DNA of 64,000 bases, from positions 28,338 through 92,337 of the forward strand of contig CABWZL010000002.1 of the NCBI GenBank assembly GCA_902509805.1, read 5' to 3'. Shown here piece after piece: positions 36,367-45,431 of the stretch. The stretch is from an uncultured Bacteroidota bacterium (lineage in GTDB: Bacteria > Bacteroidota > Bacteroidia > Flavobacteriales > Flavobacteriaceae). The notes beneath the pieces were generated by a model. The model saw only the letters and a list, made by a program, of their open reading frames with translations, did no database searches and had not been told where the DNA came from. Position numbers and translations under genes: made by a program. How positions within the stretch are numbered: position 1 is the stretch's first letter; the number at the start of each line of letters is the position of its first letter.

Positions 36367-36648
36367 ATGTCAAAAAAAGTAAAAATTATTTGTGATGATA
36401 TCGAGCACAACCTAGTGATGGTTGAAGACAAAACCATATTAGAGTTAGCTCTTGAAAACGACATAGAGGCTCCATATTCCTGTCAAGGAGGCATCTGTAG
36501 TACTTGTCTGGCTAAGCTTGATAAGGGCTCTGTTGAAATGGCTAACAACCAAATATTGACTGACGATGAGATAAAAGAAGGGTATATTCTTTCATGTCAG
36601 GCTAGGCCAACCTCTGATGAAGTTGAGGTTAATTATGATGAGGTTTAG
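36367..36648 (+). CDS. Stand-alone plant-type [2Fe-2S] ferredoxin
   Basis: Small electron carrier of 93 residues. The cluster ligands are C-x4-C-x2-C in SCQGGICSTC plus the distal Cys in ILSCQA. The sequence resembles the C-terminal ferredoxin domain of PaaE-like oxygenase reductases, here without the flavin part. ATGs at 36361 and 36367 are both possible; the longer frame from 36289 adds a hydrophobic stretch not typical of ferredoxins. The reductase partner is not in the window. The 3' end overlaps the convergent GT9 gene by 20 bp. Confidence 0.88.
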   Translation: MSKKVKIICDDIEHNLVMVEDKTILELALENDIEAPYSCQGGICSTCLAKLDKGSVEMANNQILTDDEIKEGYILSCQARPTSDEVEVNYDEV

Positions 36649-37696
36649 CTAAATTTAAAATTTCTAATGCTTTTTCAATTACCTCTTTAGGGTTTACTGA
36701 TCTAAAAGCGCTTTCATAGCCCTTTGGAATTTTGTTGCCAAAAACAGAAGTGGGTATATCGGGATACAAGTTTCTATCAACCATTATTGAATTTTCTATC
36801 CCCTGGTCAAAAGGTGTAAAACCACAAAAAGGATGAGTCATTCCCCATATTGTAAGAACCGGAACTCCACAGTTAGCTGCGATGTGGCCATTCGCAGAGT
36901 CCATTGATATCATAAGGTCAGCATAACTTATTATGTTAATTTGTTCCGTTAAGTTAAATGAAGAAGCAACATCCGTTACATTGTCATAAGCCTTTTCCCA
37001 AATCTTAATTTGCTTTAACTCATTTTCTCCTCCTCCAAAAAGATAAATTATATGGTCCTTTTGAAGATAAGCTATTACGTTTTGCATCAAGTCTAATGGA
37101 TAGTTTTTTCCTGCGAAGGAAGCAAATGGAGCTATTGCTATTGTTTTTTTACCAGCACTTTTAGATAGAATTTTTTGTTCCTCTGAATTTTCAGGCAAAA
37201 ATGGTTTTATTGGGTACTCATGGTTTGTAAGGTCAATTGGAAAGCCAAGACGTCCAAAAACATCACAGTATCTATAATGTATGGGCGTTAATGGTTTAAA
37301 TTTTTTGTTGTTTTTTTGAGTTAGTCTTTTTCTGTCTGCTCTTCCCTTATCGATTGACTGAACTTTTATAAAGACCATTCTGAAAAACATTTTGAGAATC
37401 TTAGTTCTTAAAACATTGTGTAGGTCTGCTACTCCTTTTATATTCTTTTTTCTTAAGAGTTTAAATAGTTTAAACAACCCTTTTAACCCCCTAAAGTCAT
37501 TATTAAAATCAACTGAAATAAACTCAAGATTATCAAATTCTTTGAATAAAGGTTCCACAAAACCTCTAGAAACAAAAGTTATTTTTTGATTAGGGTAAGT
37601 ATTAAAAAAAGATCTTAAGACGGGAACTATCATGGCTATATCGCCAAGAGCTGAAAATCTAAAAACCAGAATAGATTTATCCTTTTTTTGACTCAT
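36629..37696 (-). CDS. Glycosyltransferase family 9 (heptosyltransferase-like)
   Basis: GT-B fold transferase related to WaaC/WaaF. The N-terminal ILVFRFSALGDIAMIVPVL and the donor-site region SMDSANGHIAANCGVPVLTIWG are diagnostic. It presumably adds a heptose or hexose to the LPS core; donor and acceptor are not determined. Overlaps the DUF4254 gene by 20 bp, forming a unit DUF6427-DUF4254-GT9. Confidence 0.87.
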   Translation of the reverse strand: MSQKKDKSILVFRFSALGDIAMIVPVLRSFFNTYPNQKITFVSRGFVEPLFKEFDNLEFISVDFNNDFRGLKGLFKLFKLLRKKNIKGVADLHNVLRTKILKMFFRMVFIKVQSIDKGRADRKRLTQKNNKKFKPLTPIHYRYCDVFGRLGFPIDLTNHEYPIKPFLPENSEEQKILSKSAGKKTIAIAPFASFAGKNYPLDLMQNVIAYLQKDHIIYLFGGGENELKQIKIWEKAYDNVTDVASSFNLTEQINIISYADLMISMDSANGHIAANCGVPVLTIWGMTHPFCGFTPFDQGIENSIMVDRNLYPDIPTSVFGNKIPKGYESAFRSVNPKEVIEKALEILNLAKPHHN

Positions 37697-38306
37697 CTTT
37701 TTTATACAACACAGGGTTTAGCGACTCATCATTATACATTTTCATTTGCTTATAAACTCGCATTTTTTTCTCACCACTTGCAATATCTTCAAGAAGCTGA
37801 TCTATTGATTCTGAAAGATCTTTTCGTTGGTCAAGTAAGACATCTAGCTTTGTTTGGCAGTTTTCTTTATGATCATCACTCACGCCTGTCCTTTTTGCCT
37901 CTTCATCCATGTGATAGATTTTTAATATTAGTATTGAAAGTCTGTCCATTGCCCATGCTGGACTTTCTGAATTTACCTTAGCTTCTTTTATGGGATCTAC
38001 ATCTGAATATAGGTTTAGAAAATATGAATCGATGTATTCAACCATTTCTGTTCTGTTTTGATTTGAACTGTCAATCATTCTTTTTAGTTTCATACCTTCG
38101 ATAGGGTCAATTTCAGGGTCTCTAATTATATCCTCATAATGCCACTGCACAGTATCTATCCAGTTTTTCTCATAAAGCAAATGCTCAAAACTTTTCTTTT
38201 CGTAAGGGTTTACAGGCAAGCGAGATATATCATCATGAACGTGATAATCATTTACAGCTTTTTCAAATATTTCAATTGCTAGCTTGCTGATATTAGTGTT
38301 ATTCAT
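37677..38306 (-). CDS. DUF4254 family protein
   Basis: Helical cytoplasmic protein of 209 residues matching DUF4254 (signature QWHYEDIIRDPEIDP and WAMDRLSILILKIYHM). Its function is unknown. The recurrent link with GT9 transferases, seen here as a 20-bp overlap, implies a role in LPS core assembly. It overlaps DUF6427 by 4 bp. Confidence 0.78.
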   Translation of the reverse strand: MNNTNISKLAIEIFEKAVNDYHVHDDISRLPVNPYEKKSFEHLLYEKNWIDTVQWHYEDIIRDPEIDPIEGMKLKRMIDSSNQNRTEMVEYIDSYFLNLYSDVDPIKEAKVNSESPAWAMDRLSILILKIYHMDEEAKRTGVSDDHKENCQTKLDVLLDQRKDLSESIDQLLEDIASGEKKMRVYKQMKMYNDESLNPVLYKKDESKKG

Positions 38307-39298
38307 ATTAAAAATTTAAAAATTATAATAGATGCAATTAAGGACATAAAGATAAAGCTTACATATGAACTCTTTAATTTTTTTACAAAAATTTGAGATA
38401 CCATATAAACAGAAGGAAGTGAGAGATAGTGAAACTCTGAACCGCTGAGTTGCTGATTCATGGAAAAGAACAAGCAGGTTAATATTAAAAACAATACACC
38501 TACACCATCAAGAATTCTTCTTCTCAAGCTATAGGTTCTTAAGAATTTAATTATAACTGAAATTACAAATAAGACAAATACAATAAGTATTGGGACATAA
38601 GAATATGTTAGATTAAAGTTGTTCTTAGAGAGCATCAAAAAAAACCTAGATGAATTAGGTATGAAATTATACTCATCTGTCGCTTGAAGTTGATCTGCAA
38701 AAAAGTATGAAGAAAACAGATAACTATCTAATGATAAAAAAGATACAAGTACATATGCTGATGGCAGAATTATAAGTGGAGTCATAAAGATTATTAAATA
38801 ATGTTTTAAGTCTCTCTTAATGTTTGCGGTAACCAAAGCTAGAAGAGGGTAGATGAAAATAATTAGGTTATCCAAAATTATCAAAGAGGAAAAACTTAGT
38901 AGAACACAGGCGTCAAATAATCTTTTAGTTTTTTTTGAGTTATTATTAAGCTCAAAAAATATTCTCATATTTCTCCATGCTGCCCAGATAGCAGCTGATG
39001 ACAATATAAATCTCATATCAACAGATTCAATTGGGTAGGACATAACAACTAATGGGTATAATAATAAATGGTATGCATTTCTATTTGACCTTTCAATACT
39101 AAGTTGTCTGGTCACTGTGTCAATTGCATAATTAGAAAGAAGCAATGCTCCAAATATTAATATTCCATTTAAATTTTTTGACTCTACAAAAGACCAATTT
39201 ACTTCTAGAGTTGTGTAATAATATGAAACTCCGAATAAAAGAAGTGTTGATATACCAACTGAATTGTAAGAAAATTTTTCAAAAGTCTTTGCAATCAT
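38303..39298 (-). CDS. DUF6427 family multi-pass membrane protein
   Basis: 331 residues with about ten hydrophobic segments, matching DUF6427 of flavobacteria. Motif-like conserved patches are NYAIDTVTRQLSIERSNRNAYHLLLYP and AIWAAWRNMRIFFELN. Function unknown. Divergent from the small DUF6341 membrane protein (36 bp), an association I recognise from related genomes; followed by DUF4254 and GT9. Confidence 0.75.
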   Translation of the reverse strand: MIAKTFEKFSYNSVGISTLLLFGVSYYYTTLEVNWSFVESKNLNGILIFGALLLSNYAIDTVTRQLSIERSNRNAYHLLLYPLVVMSYPIESVDMRFILSSAAIWAAWRNMRIFFELNNNSKKTKRLFDACVLLSFSSLIILDNLIIFIYPLLALVTANIKRDLKHYLIIFMTPLIILPSAYVLVSFLSLDSYLFSSYFFADQLQATDEYNFIPNSSRFFLMLSKNNFNLTYSYVPILIVFVLFVISVIIKFLRTYSLRRRILDGVGVLFLILTCLFFSMNQQLSGSEFHYLSLPSVYMVSQIFVKKLKSSYVSFIFMSLIASIIIFKFLI

Positions 39299-39318
39299 AT
39301 TTCAATGTATTAATTTTG
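39288..39318 (+). promoter_or_regulatory. Full Bacteroidota promoter of the DUF6341 gene
   Basis: TTTG at 39288-39291, a 19-bp spacer and TAATTTTG at 39311-39318 match the housekeeping consensus. The element lies over the 5' end of the divergent DUF6427 gene; the ATG at 39335 is 16 bp downstream. Confidence 0.7.
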
Positions 39319-39334
39319 TGGAATAAATTTCGTT

Positions 39335-39565
39335 ATGGTTAAAGATTTTTTTTACTCAATTGCATGGCTTTTTGAAGAAGTTTTTTTCTTTCCTTTTGAT
39401 CTTTTAAGAAATATTCAGCTTGACAGCTGGTATATTGCTAACATAGCAAGCTGGTCGTTTATATTGATTGGAATAGCTGGGGCTGCTTATTGGATAAAAA
39501 AATTAAAAGAATTTGATGATAAAGGAGAAGAGGATAAAGACAGTACCTCTCACTCTTTTTTATAA
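39335..39565 (+). CDS. DUF6341 small membrane protein
   Basis: 76-residue flavobacterial protein with one clear transmembrane helix (YIANIASWSFILIGIAGAAYWI) preceded by an amphipathic stretch (FFFPFDLLRNIQLDSW) and ending in the conserved acidic tail (FDDKGEEDKDSTSHSFL). Related genes are sometimes misnamed uracil phosphoribosyltransferase. Function unknown. It overlaps the convergent purD stop by 6 bp. Confidence 0.78.
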   Translation: MVKDFFYSIAWLFEEVFFFPFDLLRNIQLDSWYIANIASWSFILIGIAGAAYWIKKLKEFDDKGEEDKDSTSHSFL

Positions 39566-40831
39566 ATCAAATCCAATATCTTTCCTGTAATACATTTTAT
39601 CAAATTTTAACTTTTTAATTTCATTATAAGACTGCTTCAGTGCGTCTTGATATTTCTCCGCCTTTGATGTCACAGCTAACACTCTTCCTCCATTAGTTAT
39701 AAATTTGCTGCCTTGCTTTTTTGTTCCTGCATGGAAAACAGTAACATTCTTGGTTTCAGAAAGCCCATTAATAATTTTTTCTTTTTCATAATCTTCCGGA
39801 TAACCTCCTGAAACTAAAATAACTGTTGCTGCATAATTAGGGTTAATGTTTAAAGTAATCTTATCAAAATTTGAGGTTCCTAAAGAATCAAAAAGCTCTA
39901 CAACATCGTTTTTTATTCTTGGGAAAACAACCTCTGTTTCAGGGTCACCCATCCTGACATTATATTCAATTACATATGGTTCTTCCCCTACCTTAATTAA
40001 TCCAATAAAAACAAATCCAACATATTCCATTTTTTCTTTTATAATTCCATCAATTGTTGGCTTTATAATTTTATTTTCAATTTTTAATAAAAATTCATCG
40101 TCAAGAAAAGGGACTGGAGATATGGCCCCCATTCCCCCGGTGTTTAAACCTGAATCTCCTTCGCCAATTTTTTTATAATCCTTTGCAAAAGGAAGAGTCT
40201 TATATGTCTTCCCGTCTGTCAAAACAAAACAAGATAGCTCTGCGCCTTCTAAAAACTCTTCGACTACAACTTTTGAAGATGATTTTCCAAATTTCTTGTC
40301 GATTATCATGCTTCTTATTTCTTTCTTGGCTTCACTTAAATCGTTTAATATTAAAACCCCTTTGCCTGCCGCAAGACCATCAGCCTTTAAAACATATGGT
40401 GGGGTCATTGTTTCTAAAAAACTATCAGCTAAATCAATATTTTCTACATTAAAAGTTTTATGTCTTGCAGTTGGAATATTATATTTTTCCATGAAATCTT
40501 TTGCAAAGTCTTTACTTCCCTCCAATGAGCCTGCTTGCTTACTTGGCGAGATGATTTTAATCTTATTGAGTTCTTTGTCCGCCTTAAAATAGTCATATAT
40601 TCCGTTTACAATTGGATCTTCTGGCCCCACGAAAACCATTGAAATATTCTTTTCTTTAACTACATTCTTAATTAGGTCAAAATCATTAACAGTTCCTTCG
40701 ATATTTTGAGCTAAAAGTGAGGTTCCACCATTTCCAGGAAGTGCATAAAGTTTTGTGCAATTTTTACTTATTGACATGCTCTGAATTATTGCATGCTCTC
40801 TTCCTCCTGAGCCTAAAACTAAAATGTTCAT
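39560..40831 (-). CDS. purD: Phosphoribosylamine-glycine ligase
   Basis: ATP-grasp enzyme of purine synthesis step 2. The N-terminal LVLGSGGREHAI, the ATP-grasp core (VLKADGLAAGKGV, GEGDSGLNTGGMGAISP) and EYNVRMGDPETEV are all present; full length at 423 residues. It overlaps the polysaccharide pyruvyltransferase gene by 4 bp, so it is translated at the end of a glycan-related operon, an unusual place for a purine gene. Confidence 0.96.
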   Translation of the reverse strand: MNILVLGSGGREHAIIQSMSISKNCTKLYALPGNGGTSLLAQNIEGTVNDFDLIKNVVKEKNISMVFVGPEDPIVNGIYDYFKADKELNKIKIISPSKQAGSLEGSKDFAKDFMEKYNIPTARHKTFNVENIDLADSFLETMTPPYVLKADGLAAGKGVLILNDLSEAKKEIRSMIIDKKFGKSSSKVVVEEFLEGAELSCFVLTDGKTYKTLPFAKDYKKIGEGDSGLNTGGMGAISPVPFLDDEFLLKIENKIIKPTIDGIIKEKMEYVGFVFIGLIKVGEEPYVIEYNVRMGDPETEVVFPRIKNDVVELFDSLGTSNFDKITLNINPNYAATVILVSGGYPEDYEKEKIINGLSETKNVTVFHAGTKKQGSKFITNGGRVLAVTSKAEKYQDALKQSYNEIKKLKFDKMYYRKDIGFDL

Positions 40832-41763
40832 TGATTTAAAAATTTATTTATTGTAAGTTTTATTTTTTTGATCTGATTTCTGTCTGCTTTTGCTTCAAGT
40901 AGATTGTCTAAATTAATCATAAAAAATTCCTTAAGATTGATGCAGGTAAAATAGTTTCTTAACCCTGAAAGTCTTTGTTTGTGATTGTCGTGTTCAAGTC
41001 CTTCATCAATAAACACAACTTTTAACCCCATTGCTAGCGCAGGTAATGCGGCATGTATTCTTGACGTTATAAGGATTTCGCTATGTGCAATTTTTGTCAA
41101 CATGTCTTCTGCTAATTTTAACCCCTTGTCATGAGAAACAATAGGGCTCTTTATAATCTGACTATGTCTTTGAATTATAGTTTTTTGATTGTTTAAATGC
41201 TTGTTGAATTTTGATAATTTTAAATTATATACTATTTTTTTTAGTGGATACTTCAGGGTTGATATAAATAGTTGGCGGAGTGTTTTTGTGTTTATTAGCG
41301 GGTTTAGTCTGTCAAATGCGCCAATGACAATTATTCCCCTGGGCTTTGTGTTCTTTTTTAAATATTTCTTTCTCTCAAATGAGGTTGTAACGCATGATGA
41401 ATAATAAGCGTTAATTCCACTTTCTAAAAGAATATCTCTAGTGTAATAGTCTCGACATCCTATTGGTTGATGTTTTTTAAAATATTCTAATGAATCTTTT
41501 TTAAGGAGTCTGCTTTGGGCTGAAGGGTTTATATGAAATGATATAAATAAAGGTATAATCTTATTGCTTGGTGGCCAGTTATTGGGGCTCTCCATAAACC
41601 ATCCATTAATTATTGTTTTTATTCTATCATCATTGTATTTGTCCAGGTTTTCTCTATCAAGAATTCTTGTCTTTTTTGAATCGACTATGTCTATTACTGC
41701 TTTTGTTTGAATATAATCTCCAATGTTTTTAGATCCAATAAACCCTAATACTGCAGTTTCCAT
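40828..41763 (-). CDS. Polysaccharide pyruvyltransferase family protein
   Basis: GT-B-like protein of the polysaccharide pyruvyltransferase family (CsaB/WcaK type), which puts pyruvate ketals on glycans from PEP. Recognisable parts are LGFIGSKNIGDYIQTKAVIDIV, PIGCRDYYTRDILLESGINAYYSSC and the C-terminal AHSEILITSRIHAALPALAMGLKVVFID. It shares one base with the upstream GT4 gene and 4 bp with purD. The acceptor glycan is unknown. Confidence 0.8.
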   Translation of the reverse strand: METAVLGFIGSKNIGDYIQTKAVIDIVDSKKTRILDRENLDKYNDDRIKTIINGWFMESPNNWPPSNKIIPLFISFHINPSAQSRLLKKDSLEYFKKHQPIGCRDYYTRDILLESGINAYYSSCVTTSFERKKYLKKNTKPRGIIVIGAFDRLNPLINTKTLRQLFISTLKYPLKKIVYNLKLSKFNKHLNNQKTIIQRHSQIIKSPIVSHDKGLKLAEDMLTKIAHSEILITSRIHAALPALAMGLKVVFIDEGLEHDNHKQRLSGLRNYFTCINLKEFFMINLDNLLEAKADRNQIKKIKLTINKFLNQ

Positions 41764-42809
41764 TAGAAAATATTTTGCTTTATTTTTTCAGTTCGTTTAG
41801 AAATATCATATTTTCTAACAACTCGATTTCTAGCATTTTTAGAATCCGTAGCTCCTAAATCTGAATTAATAAACTCTACTATCTGCTCTATATCTTTTTC
41901 TGTGTCAAACAAAACTCCTGTTTTTCCTATTGCGTCAGGGATTCCAAAAACCCTAGAACCAATAGGGATGCATCCACACAACATTGCCTCACAAAGTGAA
42001 TTTGGTAATCCTTCCAATCTAGAGCCTTGAAAATAAAATTTATTTTTTTGATAAAGTTCTTTCATTTGACTTCTATTTTGCACTCCCATTACTTTAATGT
42101 TAGACTCTAAATTTATAAAGTCTGAAATCCTTATGCCTGATTCACCTGCAATTGTAAAATTTATATTTGGAAGAAGGGACGCCAGCTTGTTAAAAATATT
42201 CAACCCCTTAATGTTTATAACTCTTTTCTCAGAAAAAAATGCTGCTGTTAAAATTCCTGTTTTTTCTTCACTTTGATCGTAGTTCCAAAATCTTGTATCA
42301 TATCCAGTGTTTATTTCTTTAATAACAATGTTTTTTTTGGAAGTAAAACTTCTTACTCCAGAAATAATATTAAATTTTTGCTTTGCGAAATCACAACCAT
42401 TTTCTAGAGATTTATGAACTATCCAAACCTCGTTTACCATTTTGTAATTAAGTTTTGCAATTGTTGATCTTAAGCCTCCTTTTAAAAAAAGACCATGATT
42501 GTTTTTGTTATCAACTATTGCGTCGTATCCGCCAACAATAATGATAGATTTTTTAAAGAAAAGTTTTGAAATTAAAATGGGTATAAATGAGTGATAATCA
42601 TTAAACCATGAAATTAAAAATTTAGATCTAGACAGGTAAAGAATAGATTTAAGTTTTTCCATTATTCTGTTTAACAAAAACTTAAGCAAGTTTTTTTCTG
42701 GCCTTGAATGAATTTTATAAACTTTAAGGCCCAAAGCTTCTAGAATTGAAATATCTGACTTTACAAAACTTCTTTCAATAGAATAGACAACGGTTACGTT
42801 ATTTTTCAA
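41763..42809 (-). CDS. Glycosyltransferase family 4-like protein
   Basis: GT-B glycosyltransferase with retaining GT4 features in the second half: FTIAGESGI, MGVQNRSQMKELYQKNKFYFQGSRLEGLPNSLCEAMLCGC, where the E-x7-E pair lies in the last block. The N-terminal half is divergent and rich in Lys. Overlaps GH3 by 4 bp and the pyruvyltransferase by 1 bp, so these three should act on the same surface polymer or lipid (inference). Confidence 0.83.
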   Translation of the reverse strand: MKNNVTVVYSIERSFVKSDISILEALGLKVYKIHSRPEKNLLKFLLNRIMEKLKSILYLSRSKFLISWFNDYHSFIPILISKLFFKKSIIIVGGYDAIVDNKNNHGLFLKGGLRSTIAKLNYKMVNEVWIVHKSLENGCDFAKQKFNIISGVRSFTSKKNIVIKEINTGYDTRFWNYDQSEEKTGILTAAFFSEKRVINIKGLNIFNKLASLLPNINFTIAGESGIRISDFINLESNIKVMGVQNRSQMKELYQKNKFYFQGSRLEGLPNSLCEAMLCGCIPIGSRVFGIPDAIGKTGVLFDTEKDIEQIVEFINSDLGATDSKNARNRVVRKYDISKRTEKIKQNIF

Positions 42810-44299
42810 GAGTTGAAGTTATTAAGTTTGTCTGCTATTTTTCTGTCATTAGAAAGTCGTGGAACTTTGTTTTGACCACCCAACCTTCCTACTGATTTCA
42901 TATAATTGTTAAACCCTCCTTTTTCAACATTAATTACATCTAGTTGTTGAATTATGTTTCCAAGGACAAGATCTTTATAGTAAATGTTTTGGCTTATCAT
43001 TTCTTTTTCCAGAGTTGCAGAAAAACTATTAATATTTTCTGGTATTGTTTCAAACTCAACATACCATTCGTGACGGGGAAGTCCTTGCGAGGGATTAATG
43101 TTTGGAGCAACTGTAAACTCTCTTATTGTAACGCCATGATTTGCTGTTGCGATCTTCATTGCCTTCTCTACTTCTTCTGAAATTACGTGTTCCCCAAATG
43201 CTGAAAGGAAATGTTTAATTCTTCCTGACACAATAATTCTATATGGCTCTTTTGATGTAAACTTAACAGTGTCGCCAATGTTATATGCCCACAGTCCTGC
43301 TGATGTAGAAATGATTAATAAATAATTCACCCCTAATTCAACATCTTTTAGGCTTATCCTCTCATAGTCTCCCTTCAAAAAATCTTTTGCCTTAATAAAT
43401 TCGTAAAAAATGTCATTATTTAGAAGCAATAAAAGATCTGTTTGATCTTCTGTAAAAACATCTTGATACCCAAAAAACCCTTCAGAAGCAGGAAAGAGCG
43501 CTAAGGTGTCTATCTCTTTTCCAAATAGCTTGTCAAATGTTGATCTGTATGGTTCGTAACTTACACCTCCAAAAACATAAAGTGACAATTGTGGAAAAAC
43601 CTCGCTAATTGTTTTGTTTTCCTTTGAAACAATTTTTTCAAAATACATCTGAACCCAAGATGGTATTCCTGCTATGATTGTCATTTTCTCTCCAACAGTT
43701 TCTTCAATTATTTTATCGACTTTTTCTTCCCAGTCATCAATACAATTTGTAGACCATGAAGGCTTTCTGTTTTTTAAAAAAAGCCTTGGAACATAATGAG
43801 CGCTTATTCCTGACAGTCTTCCTAGATAAACTCCGTTTTTCTTTTCAAGCGTTGGGCTCCCTTGTAAAAACATGTGTTTTCCATTAATTGGTTTATAGTT
43901 TTTTGTTTTTAAAAAATAGTTTAACAATGCATCTCTAGCTGAATTAACATGTGTCTTTATTGATTCTTTAGTTATGGGTATGTATTTTGCGCCAGATGTT
44001 GTGCCACTAGTTTTAGCAAAATAGAGCGGTTTTCCAGGCCATAAAATATTTTTTTCTCCTGCAACAACCTTCTCTACATATGGCTTAAGCGCCTCGTAGT
44101 CTCTTACAGGAACTTTCTTTTTAAAGTCCTCATAAGATGAAATCTCTGAAAATGCATGGTCCATTCCAAAATTTGTATTTGACGCTGAGGAGATTAATTT
44201 ATCAAATGTTTTAGCTTGCCATTTAACTGGATTTGAAATCCATTTTTTATTTTTTTTTCTAATTAGCTTGGCAAATAATATTGTTATTATTGTTTTCAT
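42806..44299 (-). CDS. GH3 auxin-responsive promoter family protein
   Basis: Bacterial member of the GH3 acyl-adenylate/amide-synthetase family, which in plants conjugates amino acids to hormones. The ATP-binding motif is FAKTSGTTSGAKYIPIT (around 110-126), with FGGVSYEPY and PASEGFFGYQD further on and the C-terminal domain from about 355 (SGRIKHFLSAFGEHV). Length 497 is normal. Bacteroidota carry this gene widely, often near pgk/tatA/M23 genes as here, but its substrate is unknown. Confidence 0.82.
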   Translation of the reverse strand: MKTIITILFAKLIRKKNKKWISNPVKWQAKTFDKLISSASNTNFGMDHAFSEISSYEDFKKKVPVRDYEALKPYVEKVVAGEKNILWPGKPLYFAKTSGTTSGAKYIPITKESIKTHVNSARDALLNYFLKTKNYKPINGKHMFLQGSPTLEKKNGVYLGRLSGISAHYVPRLFLKNRKPSWSTNCIDDWEEKVDKIIEETVGEKMTIIAGIPSWVQMYFEKIVSKENKTISEVFPQLSLYVFGGVSYEPYRSTFDKLFGKEIDTLALFPASEGFFGYQDVFTEDQTDLLLLLNNDIFYEFIKAKDFLKGDYERISLKDVELGVNYLLIISTSAGLWAYNIGDTVKFTSKEPYRIIVSGRIKHFLSAFGEHVISEEVEKAMKIATANHGVTIREFTVAPNINPSQGLPRHEWYVEFETIPENINSFSATLEKEMISQNIYYKDLVLGNIIQQLDVINVEKGGFNNYMKSVGRLGGQNKVPRLSNDRKIADKLNNFNS

Positions 44300-45157
44300 T
44301 TAGAATTCAATGTAGTTCTCTGGGTCAACTGGCTCTCCTTGATACCATAATTCAAAATGAAGATGTGGTCCAGTCGTTAATGACCCCGTATTCCCTGTAA
44401 AAGCAATTATTTCGCCTGTTTGAATTATATCTCCTTGGGCTTTAACTATTGAGGAGTTGTGTTTATAAATAGAGGTTAGCCCGTTTAGATGTTCCGCAAT
44501 AATAACAAAACCTGTTTCAGATGTCCACTCTGCAAAAACAACAATACCCTCGCTAATTGAATGAACTGGAGAGTTTTCGGGCATAGCTATATCCACTCCA
44601 TAGTGTTTGTTTTCATAGTCAAACTCTGATGAGAGGTCTCCTTTTACTGGCGGAAACAAGACTGTTGTAAATCTATCTCCCTCAAGTTCAAATGCATTAT
44701 ACTTGTCTTCTTCGTCTACAAGCGCTCTTAAAAGCGAGTCTTCTTTGTTTGTTTTGATGAGCTCAAGCTCTACTTGATTTGTTTCGAAAGCTCCCGTGTC
44801 ATCGTTTATGTCGTCAAAAGATATATTTCCTGAAAGAATGTTTTTCAATGATTTTATATAATTGCTTTGGGCTAAATAAAGATTTTCTAAGGAATCTAGT
44901 TTCATTGAATTTTCAACCGCATTCTCTCGAAGCTCAATACTGGTATAGCCTCTAAAATATTCTTTTAGCGGTGTGAAATAAATCACAATAAAAGATGTGG
45001 ATAATAATAATAAAAAAGCAAATAGCGAAGATCCTACCAGGTTTATGGTTGAGGTTGAAAAAAGTTTCTTTTTTGCAAGTGTTTTTTCGTTAACTAAAAG
45101 AATATGAAAACGCTCAGACAGTTTGTCTAATAGAGTATGTTTTTTCTTTTTTGGCAT
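44300..45157 (-). CDS. M23 family metallopeptidase (membrane-anchored murein endopeptidase)
   Basis: One transmembrane helix (INLVGSSLFAFLLLLSTSFIVIYF, about 39-62), a coiled coil, and a C-terminal M23/LytM domain. The zinc ligands are present: NKHYGVDIAMP (H...D) and GPHLHFELWYQG (H-x-H), so unlike the EnvC homologue in this window it should be catalytic. It ends directly against the GH3 gene (no spacer) and is divergent from tatA. Confidence 0.88.
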   Translation of the reverse strand: MPKKKKHTLLDKLSERFHILLVNEKTLAKKKLFSTSTINLVGSSLFAFLLLLSTSFIVIYFTPLKEYFRGYTSIELRENAVENSMKLDSLENLYLAQSNYIKSLKNILSGNISFDDINDDTGAFETNQVELELIKTNKEDSLLRALVDEEDKYNAFELEGDRFTTVLFPPVKGDLSSEFDYENKHYGVDIAMPENSPVHSISEGIVVFAEWTSETGFVIIAEHLNGLTSIYKHNSSIVKAQGDIIQTGEIIAFTGNTGSLTTGPHLHFELWYQGEPVDPENYIEF

Positions 45158-45231
45158 TAATGCAAATATATGTATAGTTAGGCATAAGTTATTATCTGAA
45201 TAATAAATTCATATTACAAAAAATAATTCTG

Positions 45232-45239
45232 TAAATTTG
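45232..45239 (+). promoter_or_regulatory. Bacteroidota -7 element of tatA
   Basis: TAAATTTG matches TAnnTTTG, 34 bp before the tatA ATG. No TTTG at -33. Confidence 0.4.
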
Positions 45240-45273
45240 TTAAAAGGAACTTAAGTTCCATAAATTTTCAAAT

Positions 45274-45426
45274 ATGATAGGTGGACCTCAAATTATTTTA
45301 ATAGTTATCGTTGTTCTTTTACTGTTTGGTGGTAGAAAAATTCCTGAGCTTATGAAAGGGCTTGGTAGTGGAATTAAGGAGTTTAAAAAAGCTACTAAGG
45401 AAGAAGAAGAAGATACTAAAGAATAA
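45274..45426 (+). CDS. tatA: Twin-arginine translocase subunit TatA
   Basis: 50-residue protein translated directly from the sequence: one transmembrane helix ([14 protein letters not shown]), the TatA hinge [14 protein letters not shown], an amphipathic helix (SGIKEFKKA) and an acidic tail ([10 protein letters not shown]). It forms the pore of the Tat system for folded proteins. TatC is not in the window. The gene is flanked by the M23 and DUF4837 genes. A Tat-signalled aminotransferase is encoded at 6604-7734. Confidence 0.93.
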   Translation: MIGGPQIILIVIVVLLLFGGRKIPELMKGLGSGIKEFKKATKEEEEDTKE

Positions 45427-45431
45427 ATATC

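Noticed and set aside
36279..36464. 62-residue N-terminal extension of the bactofilin
   Set aside because: It runs antisense through the ferredoxin gene and is hydrophobic and Ser-rich, unlike any bactofilin; ATG 36278 gives the normal length.
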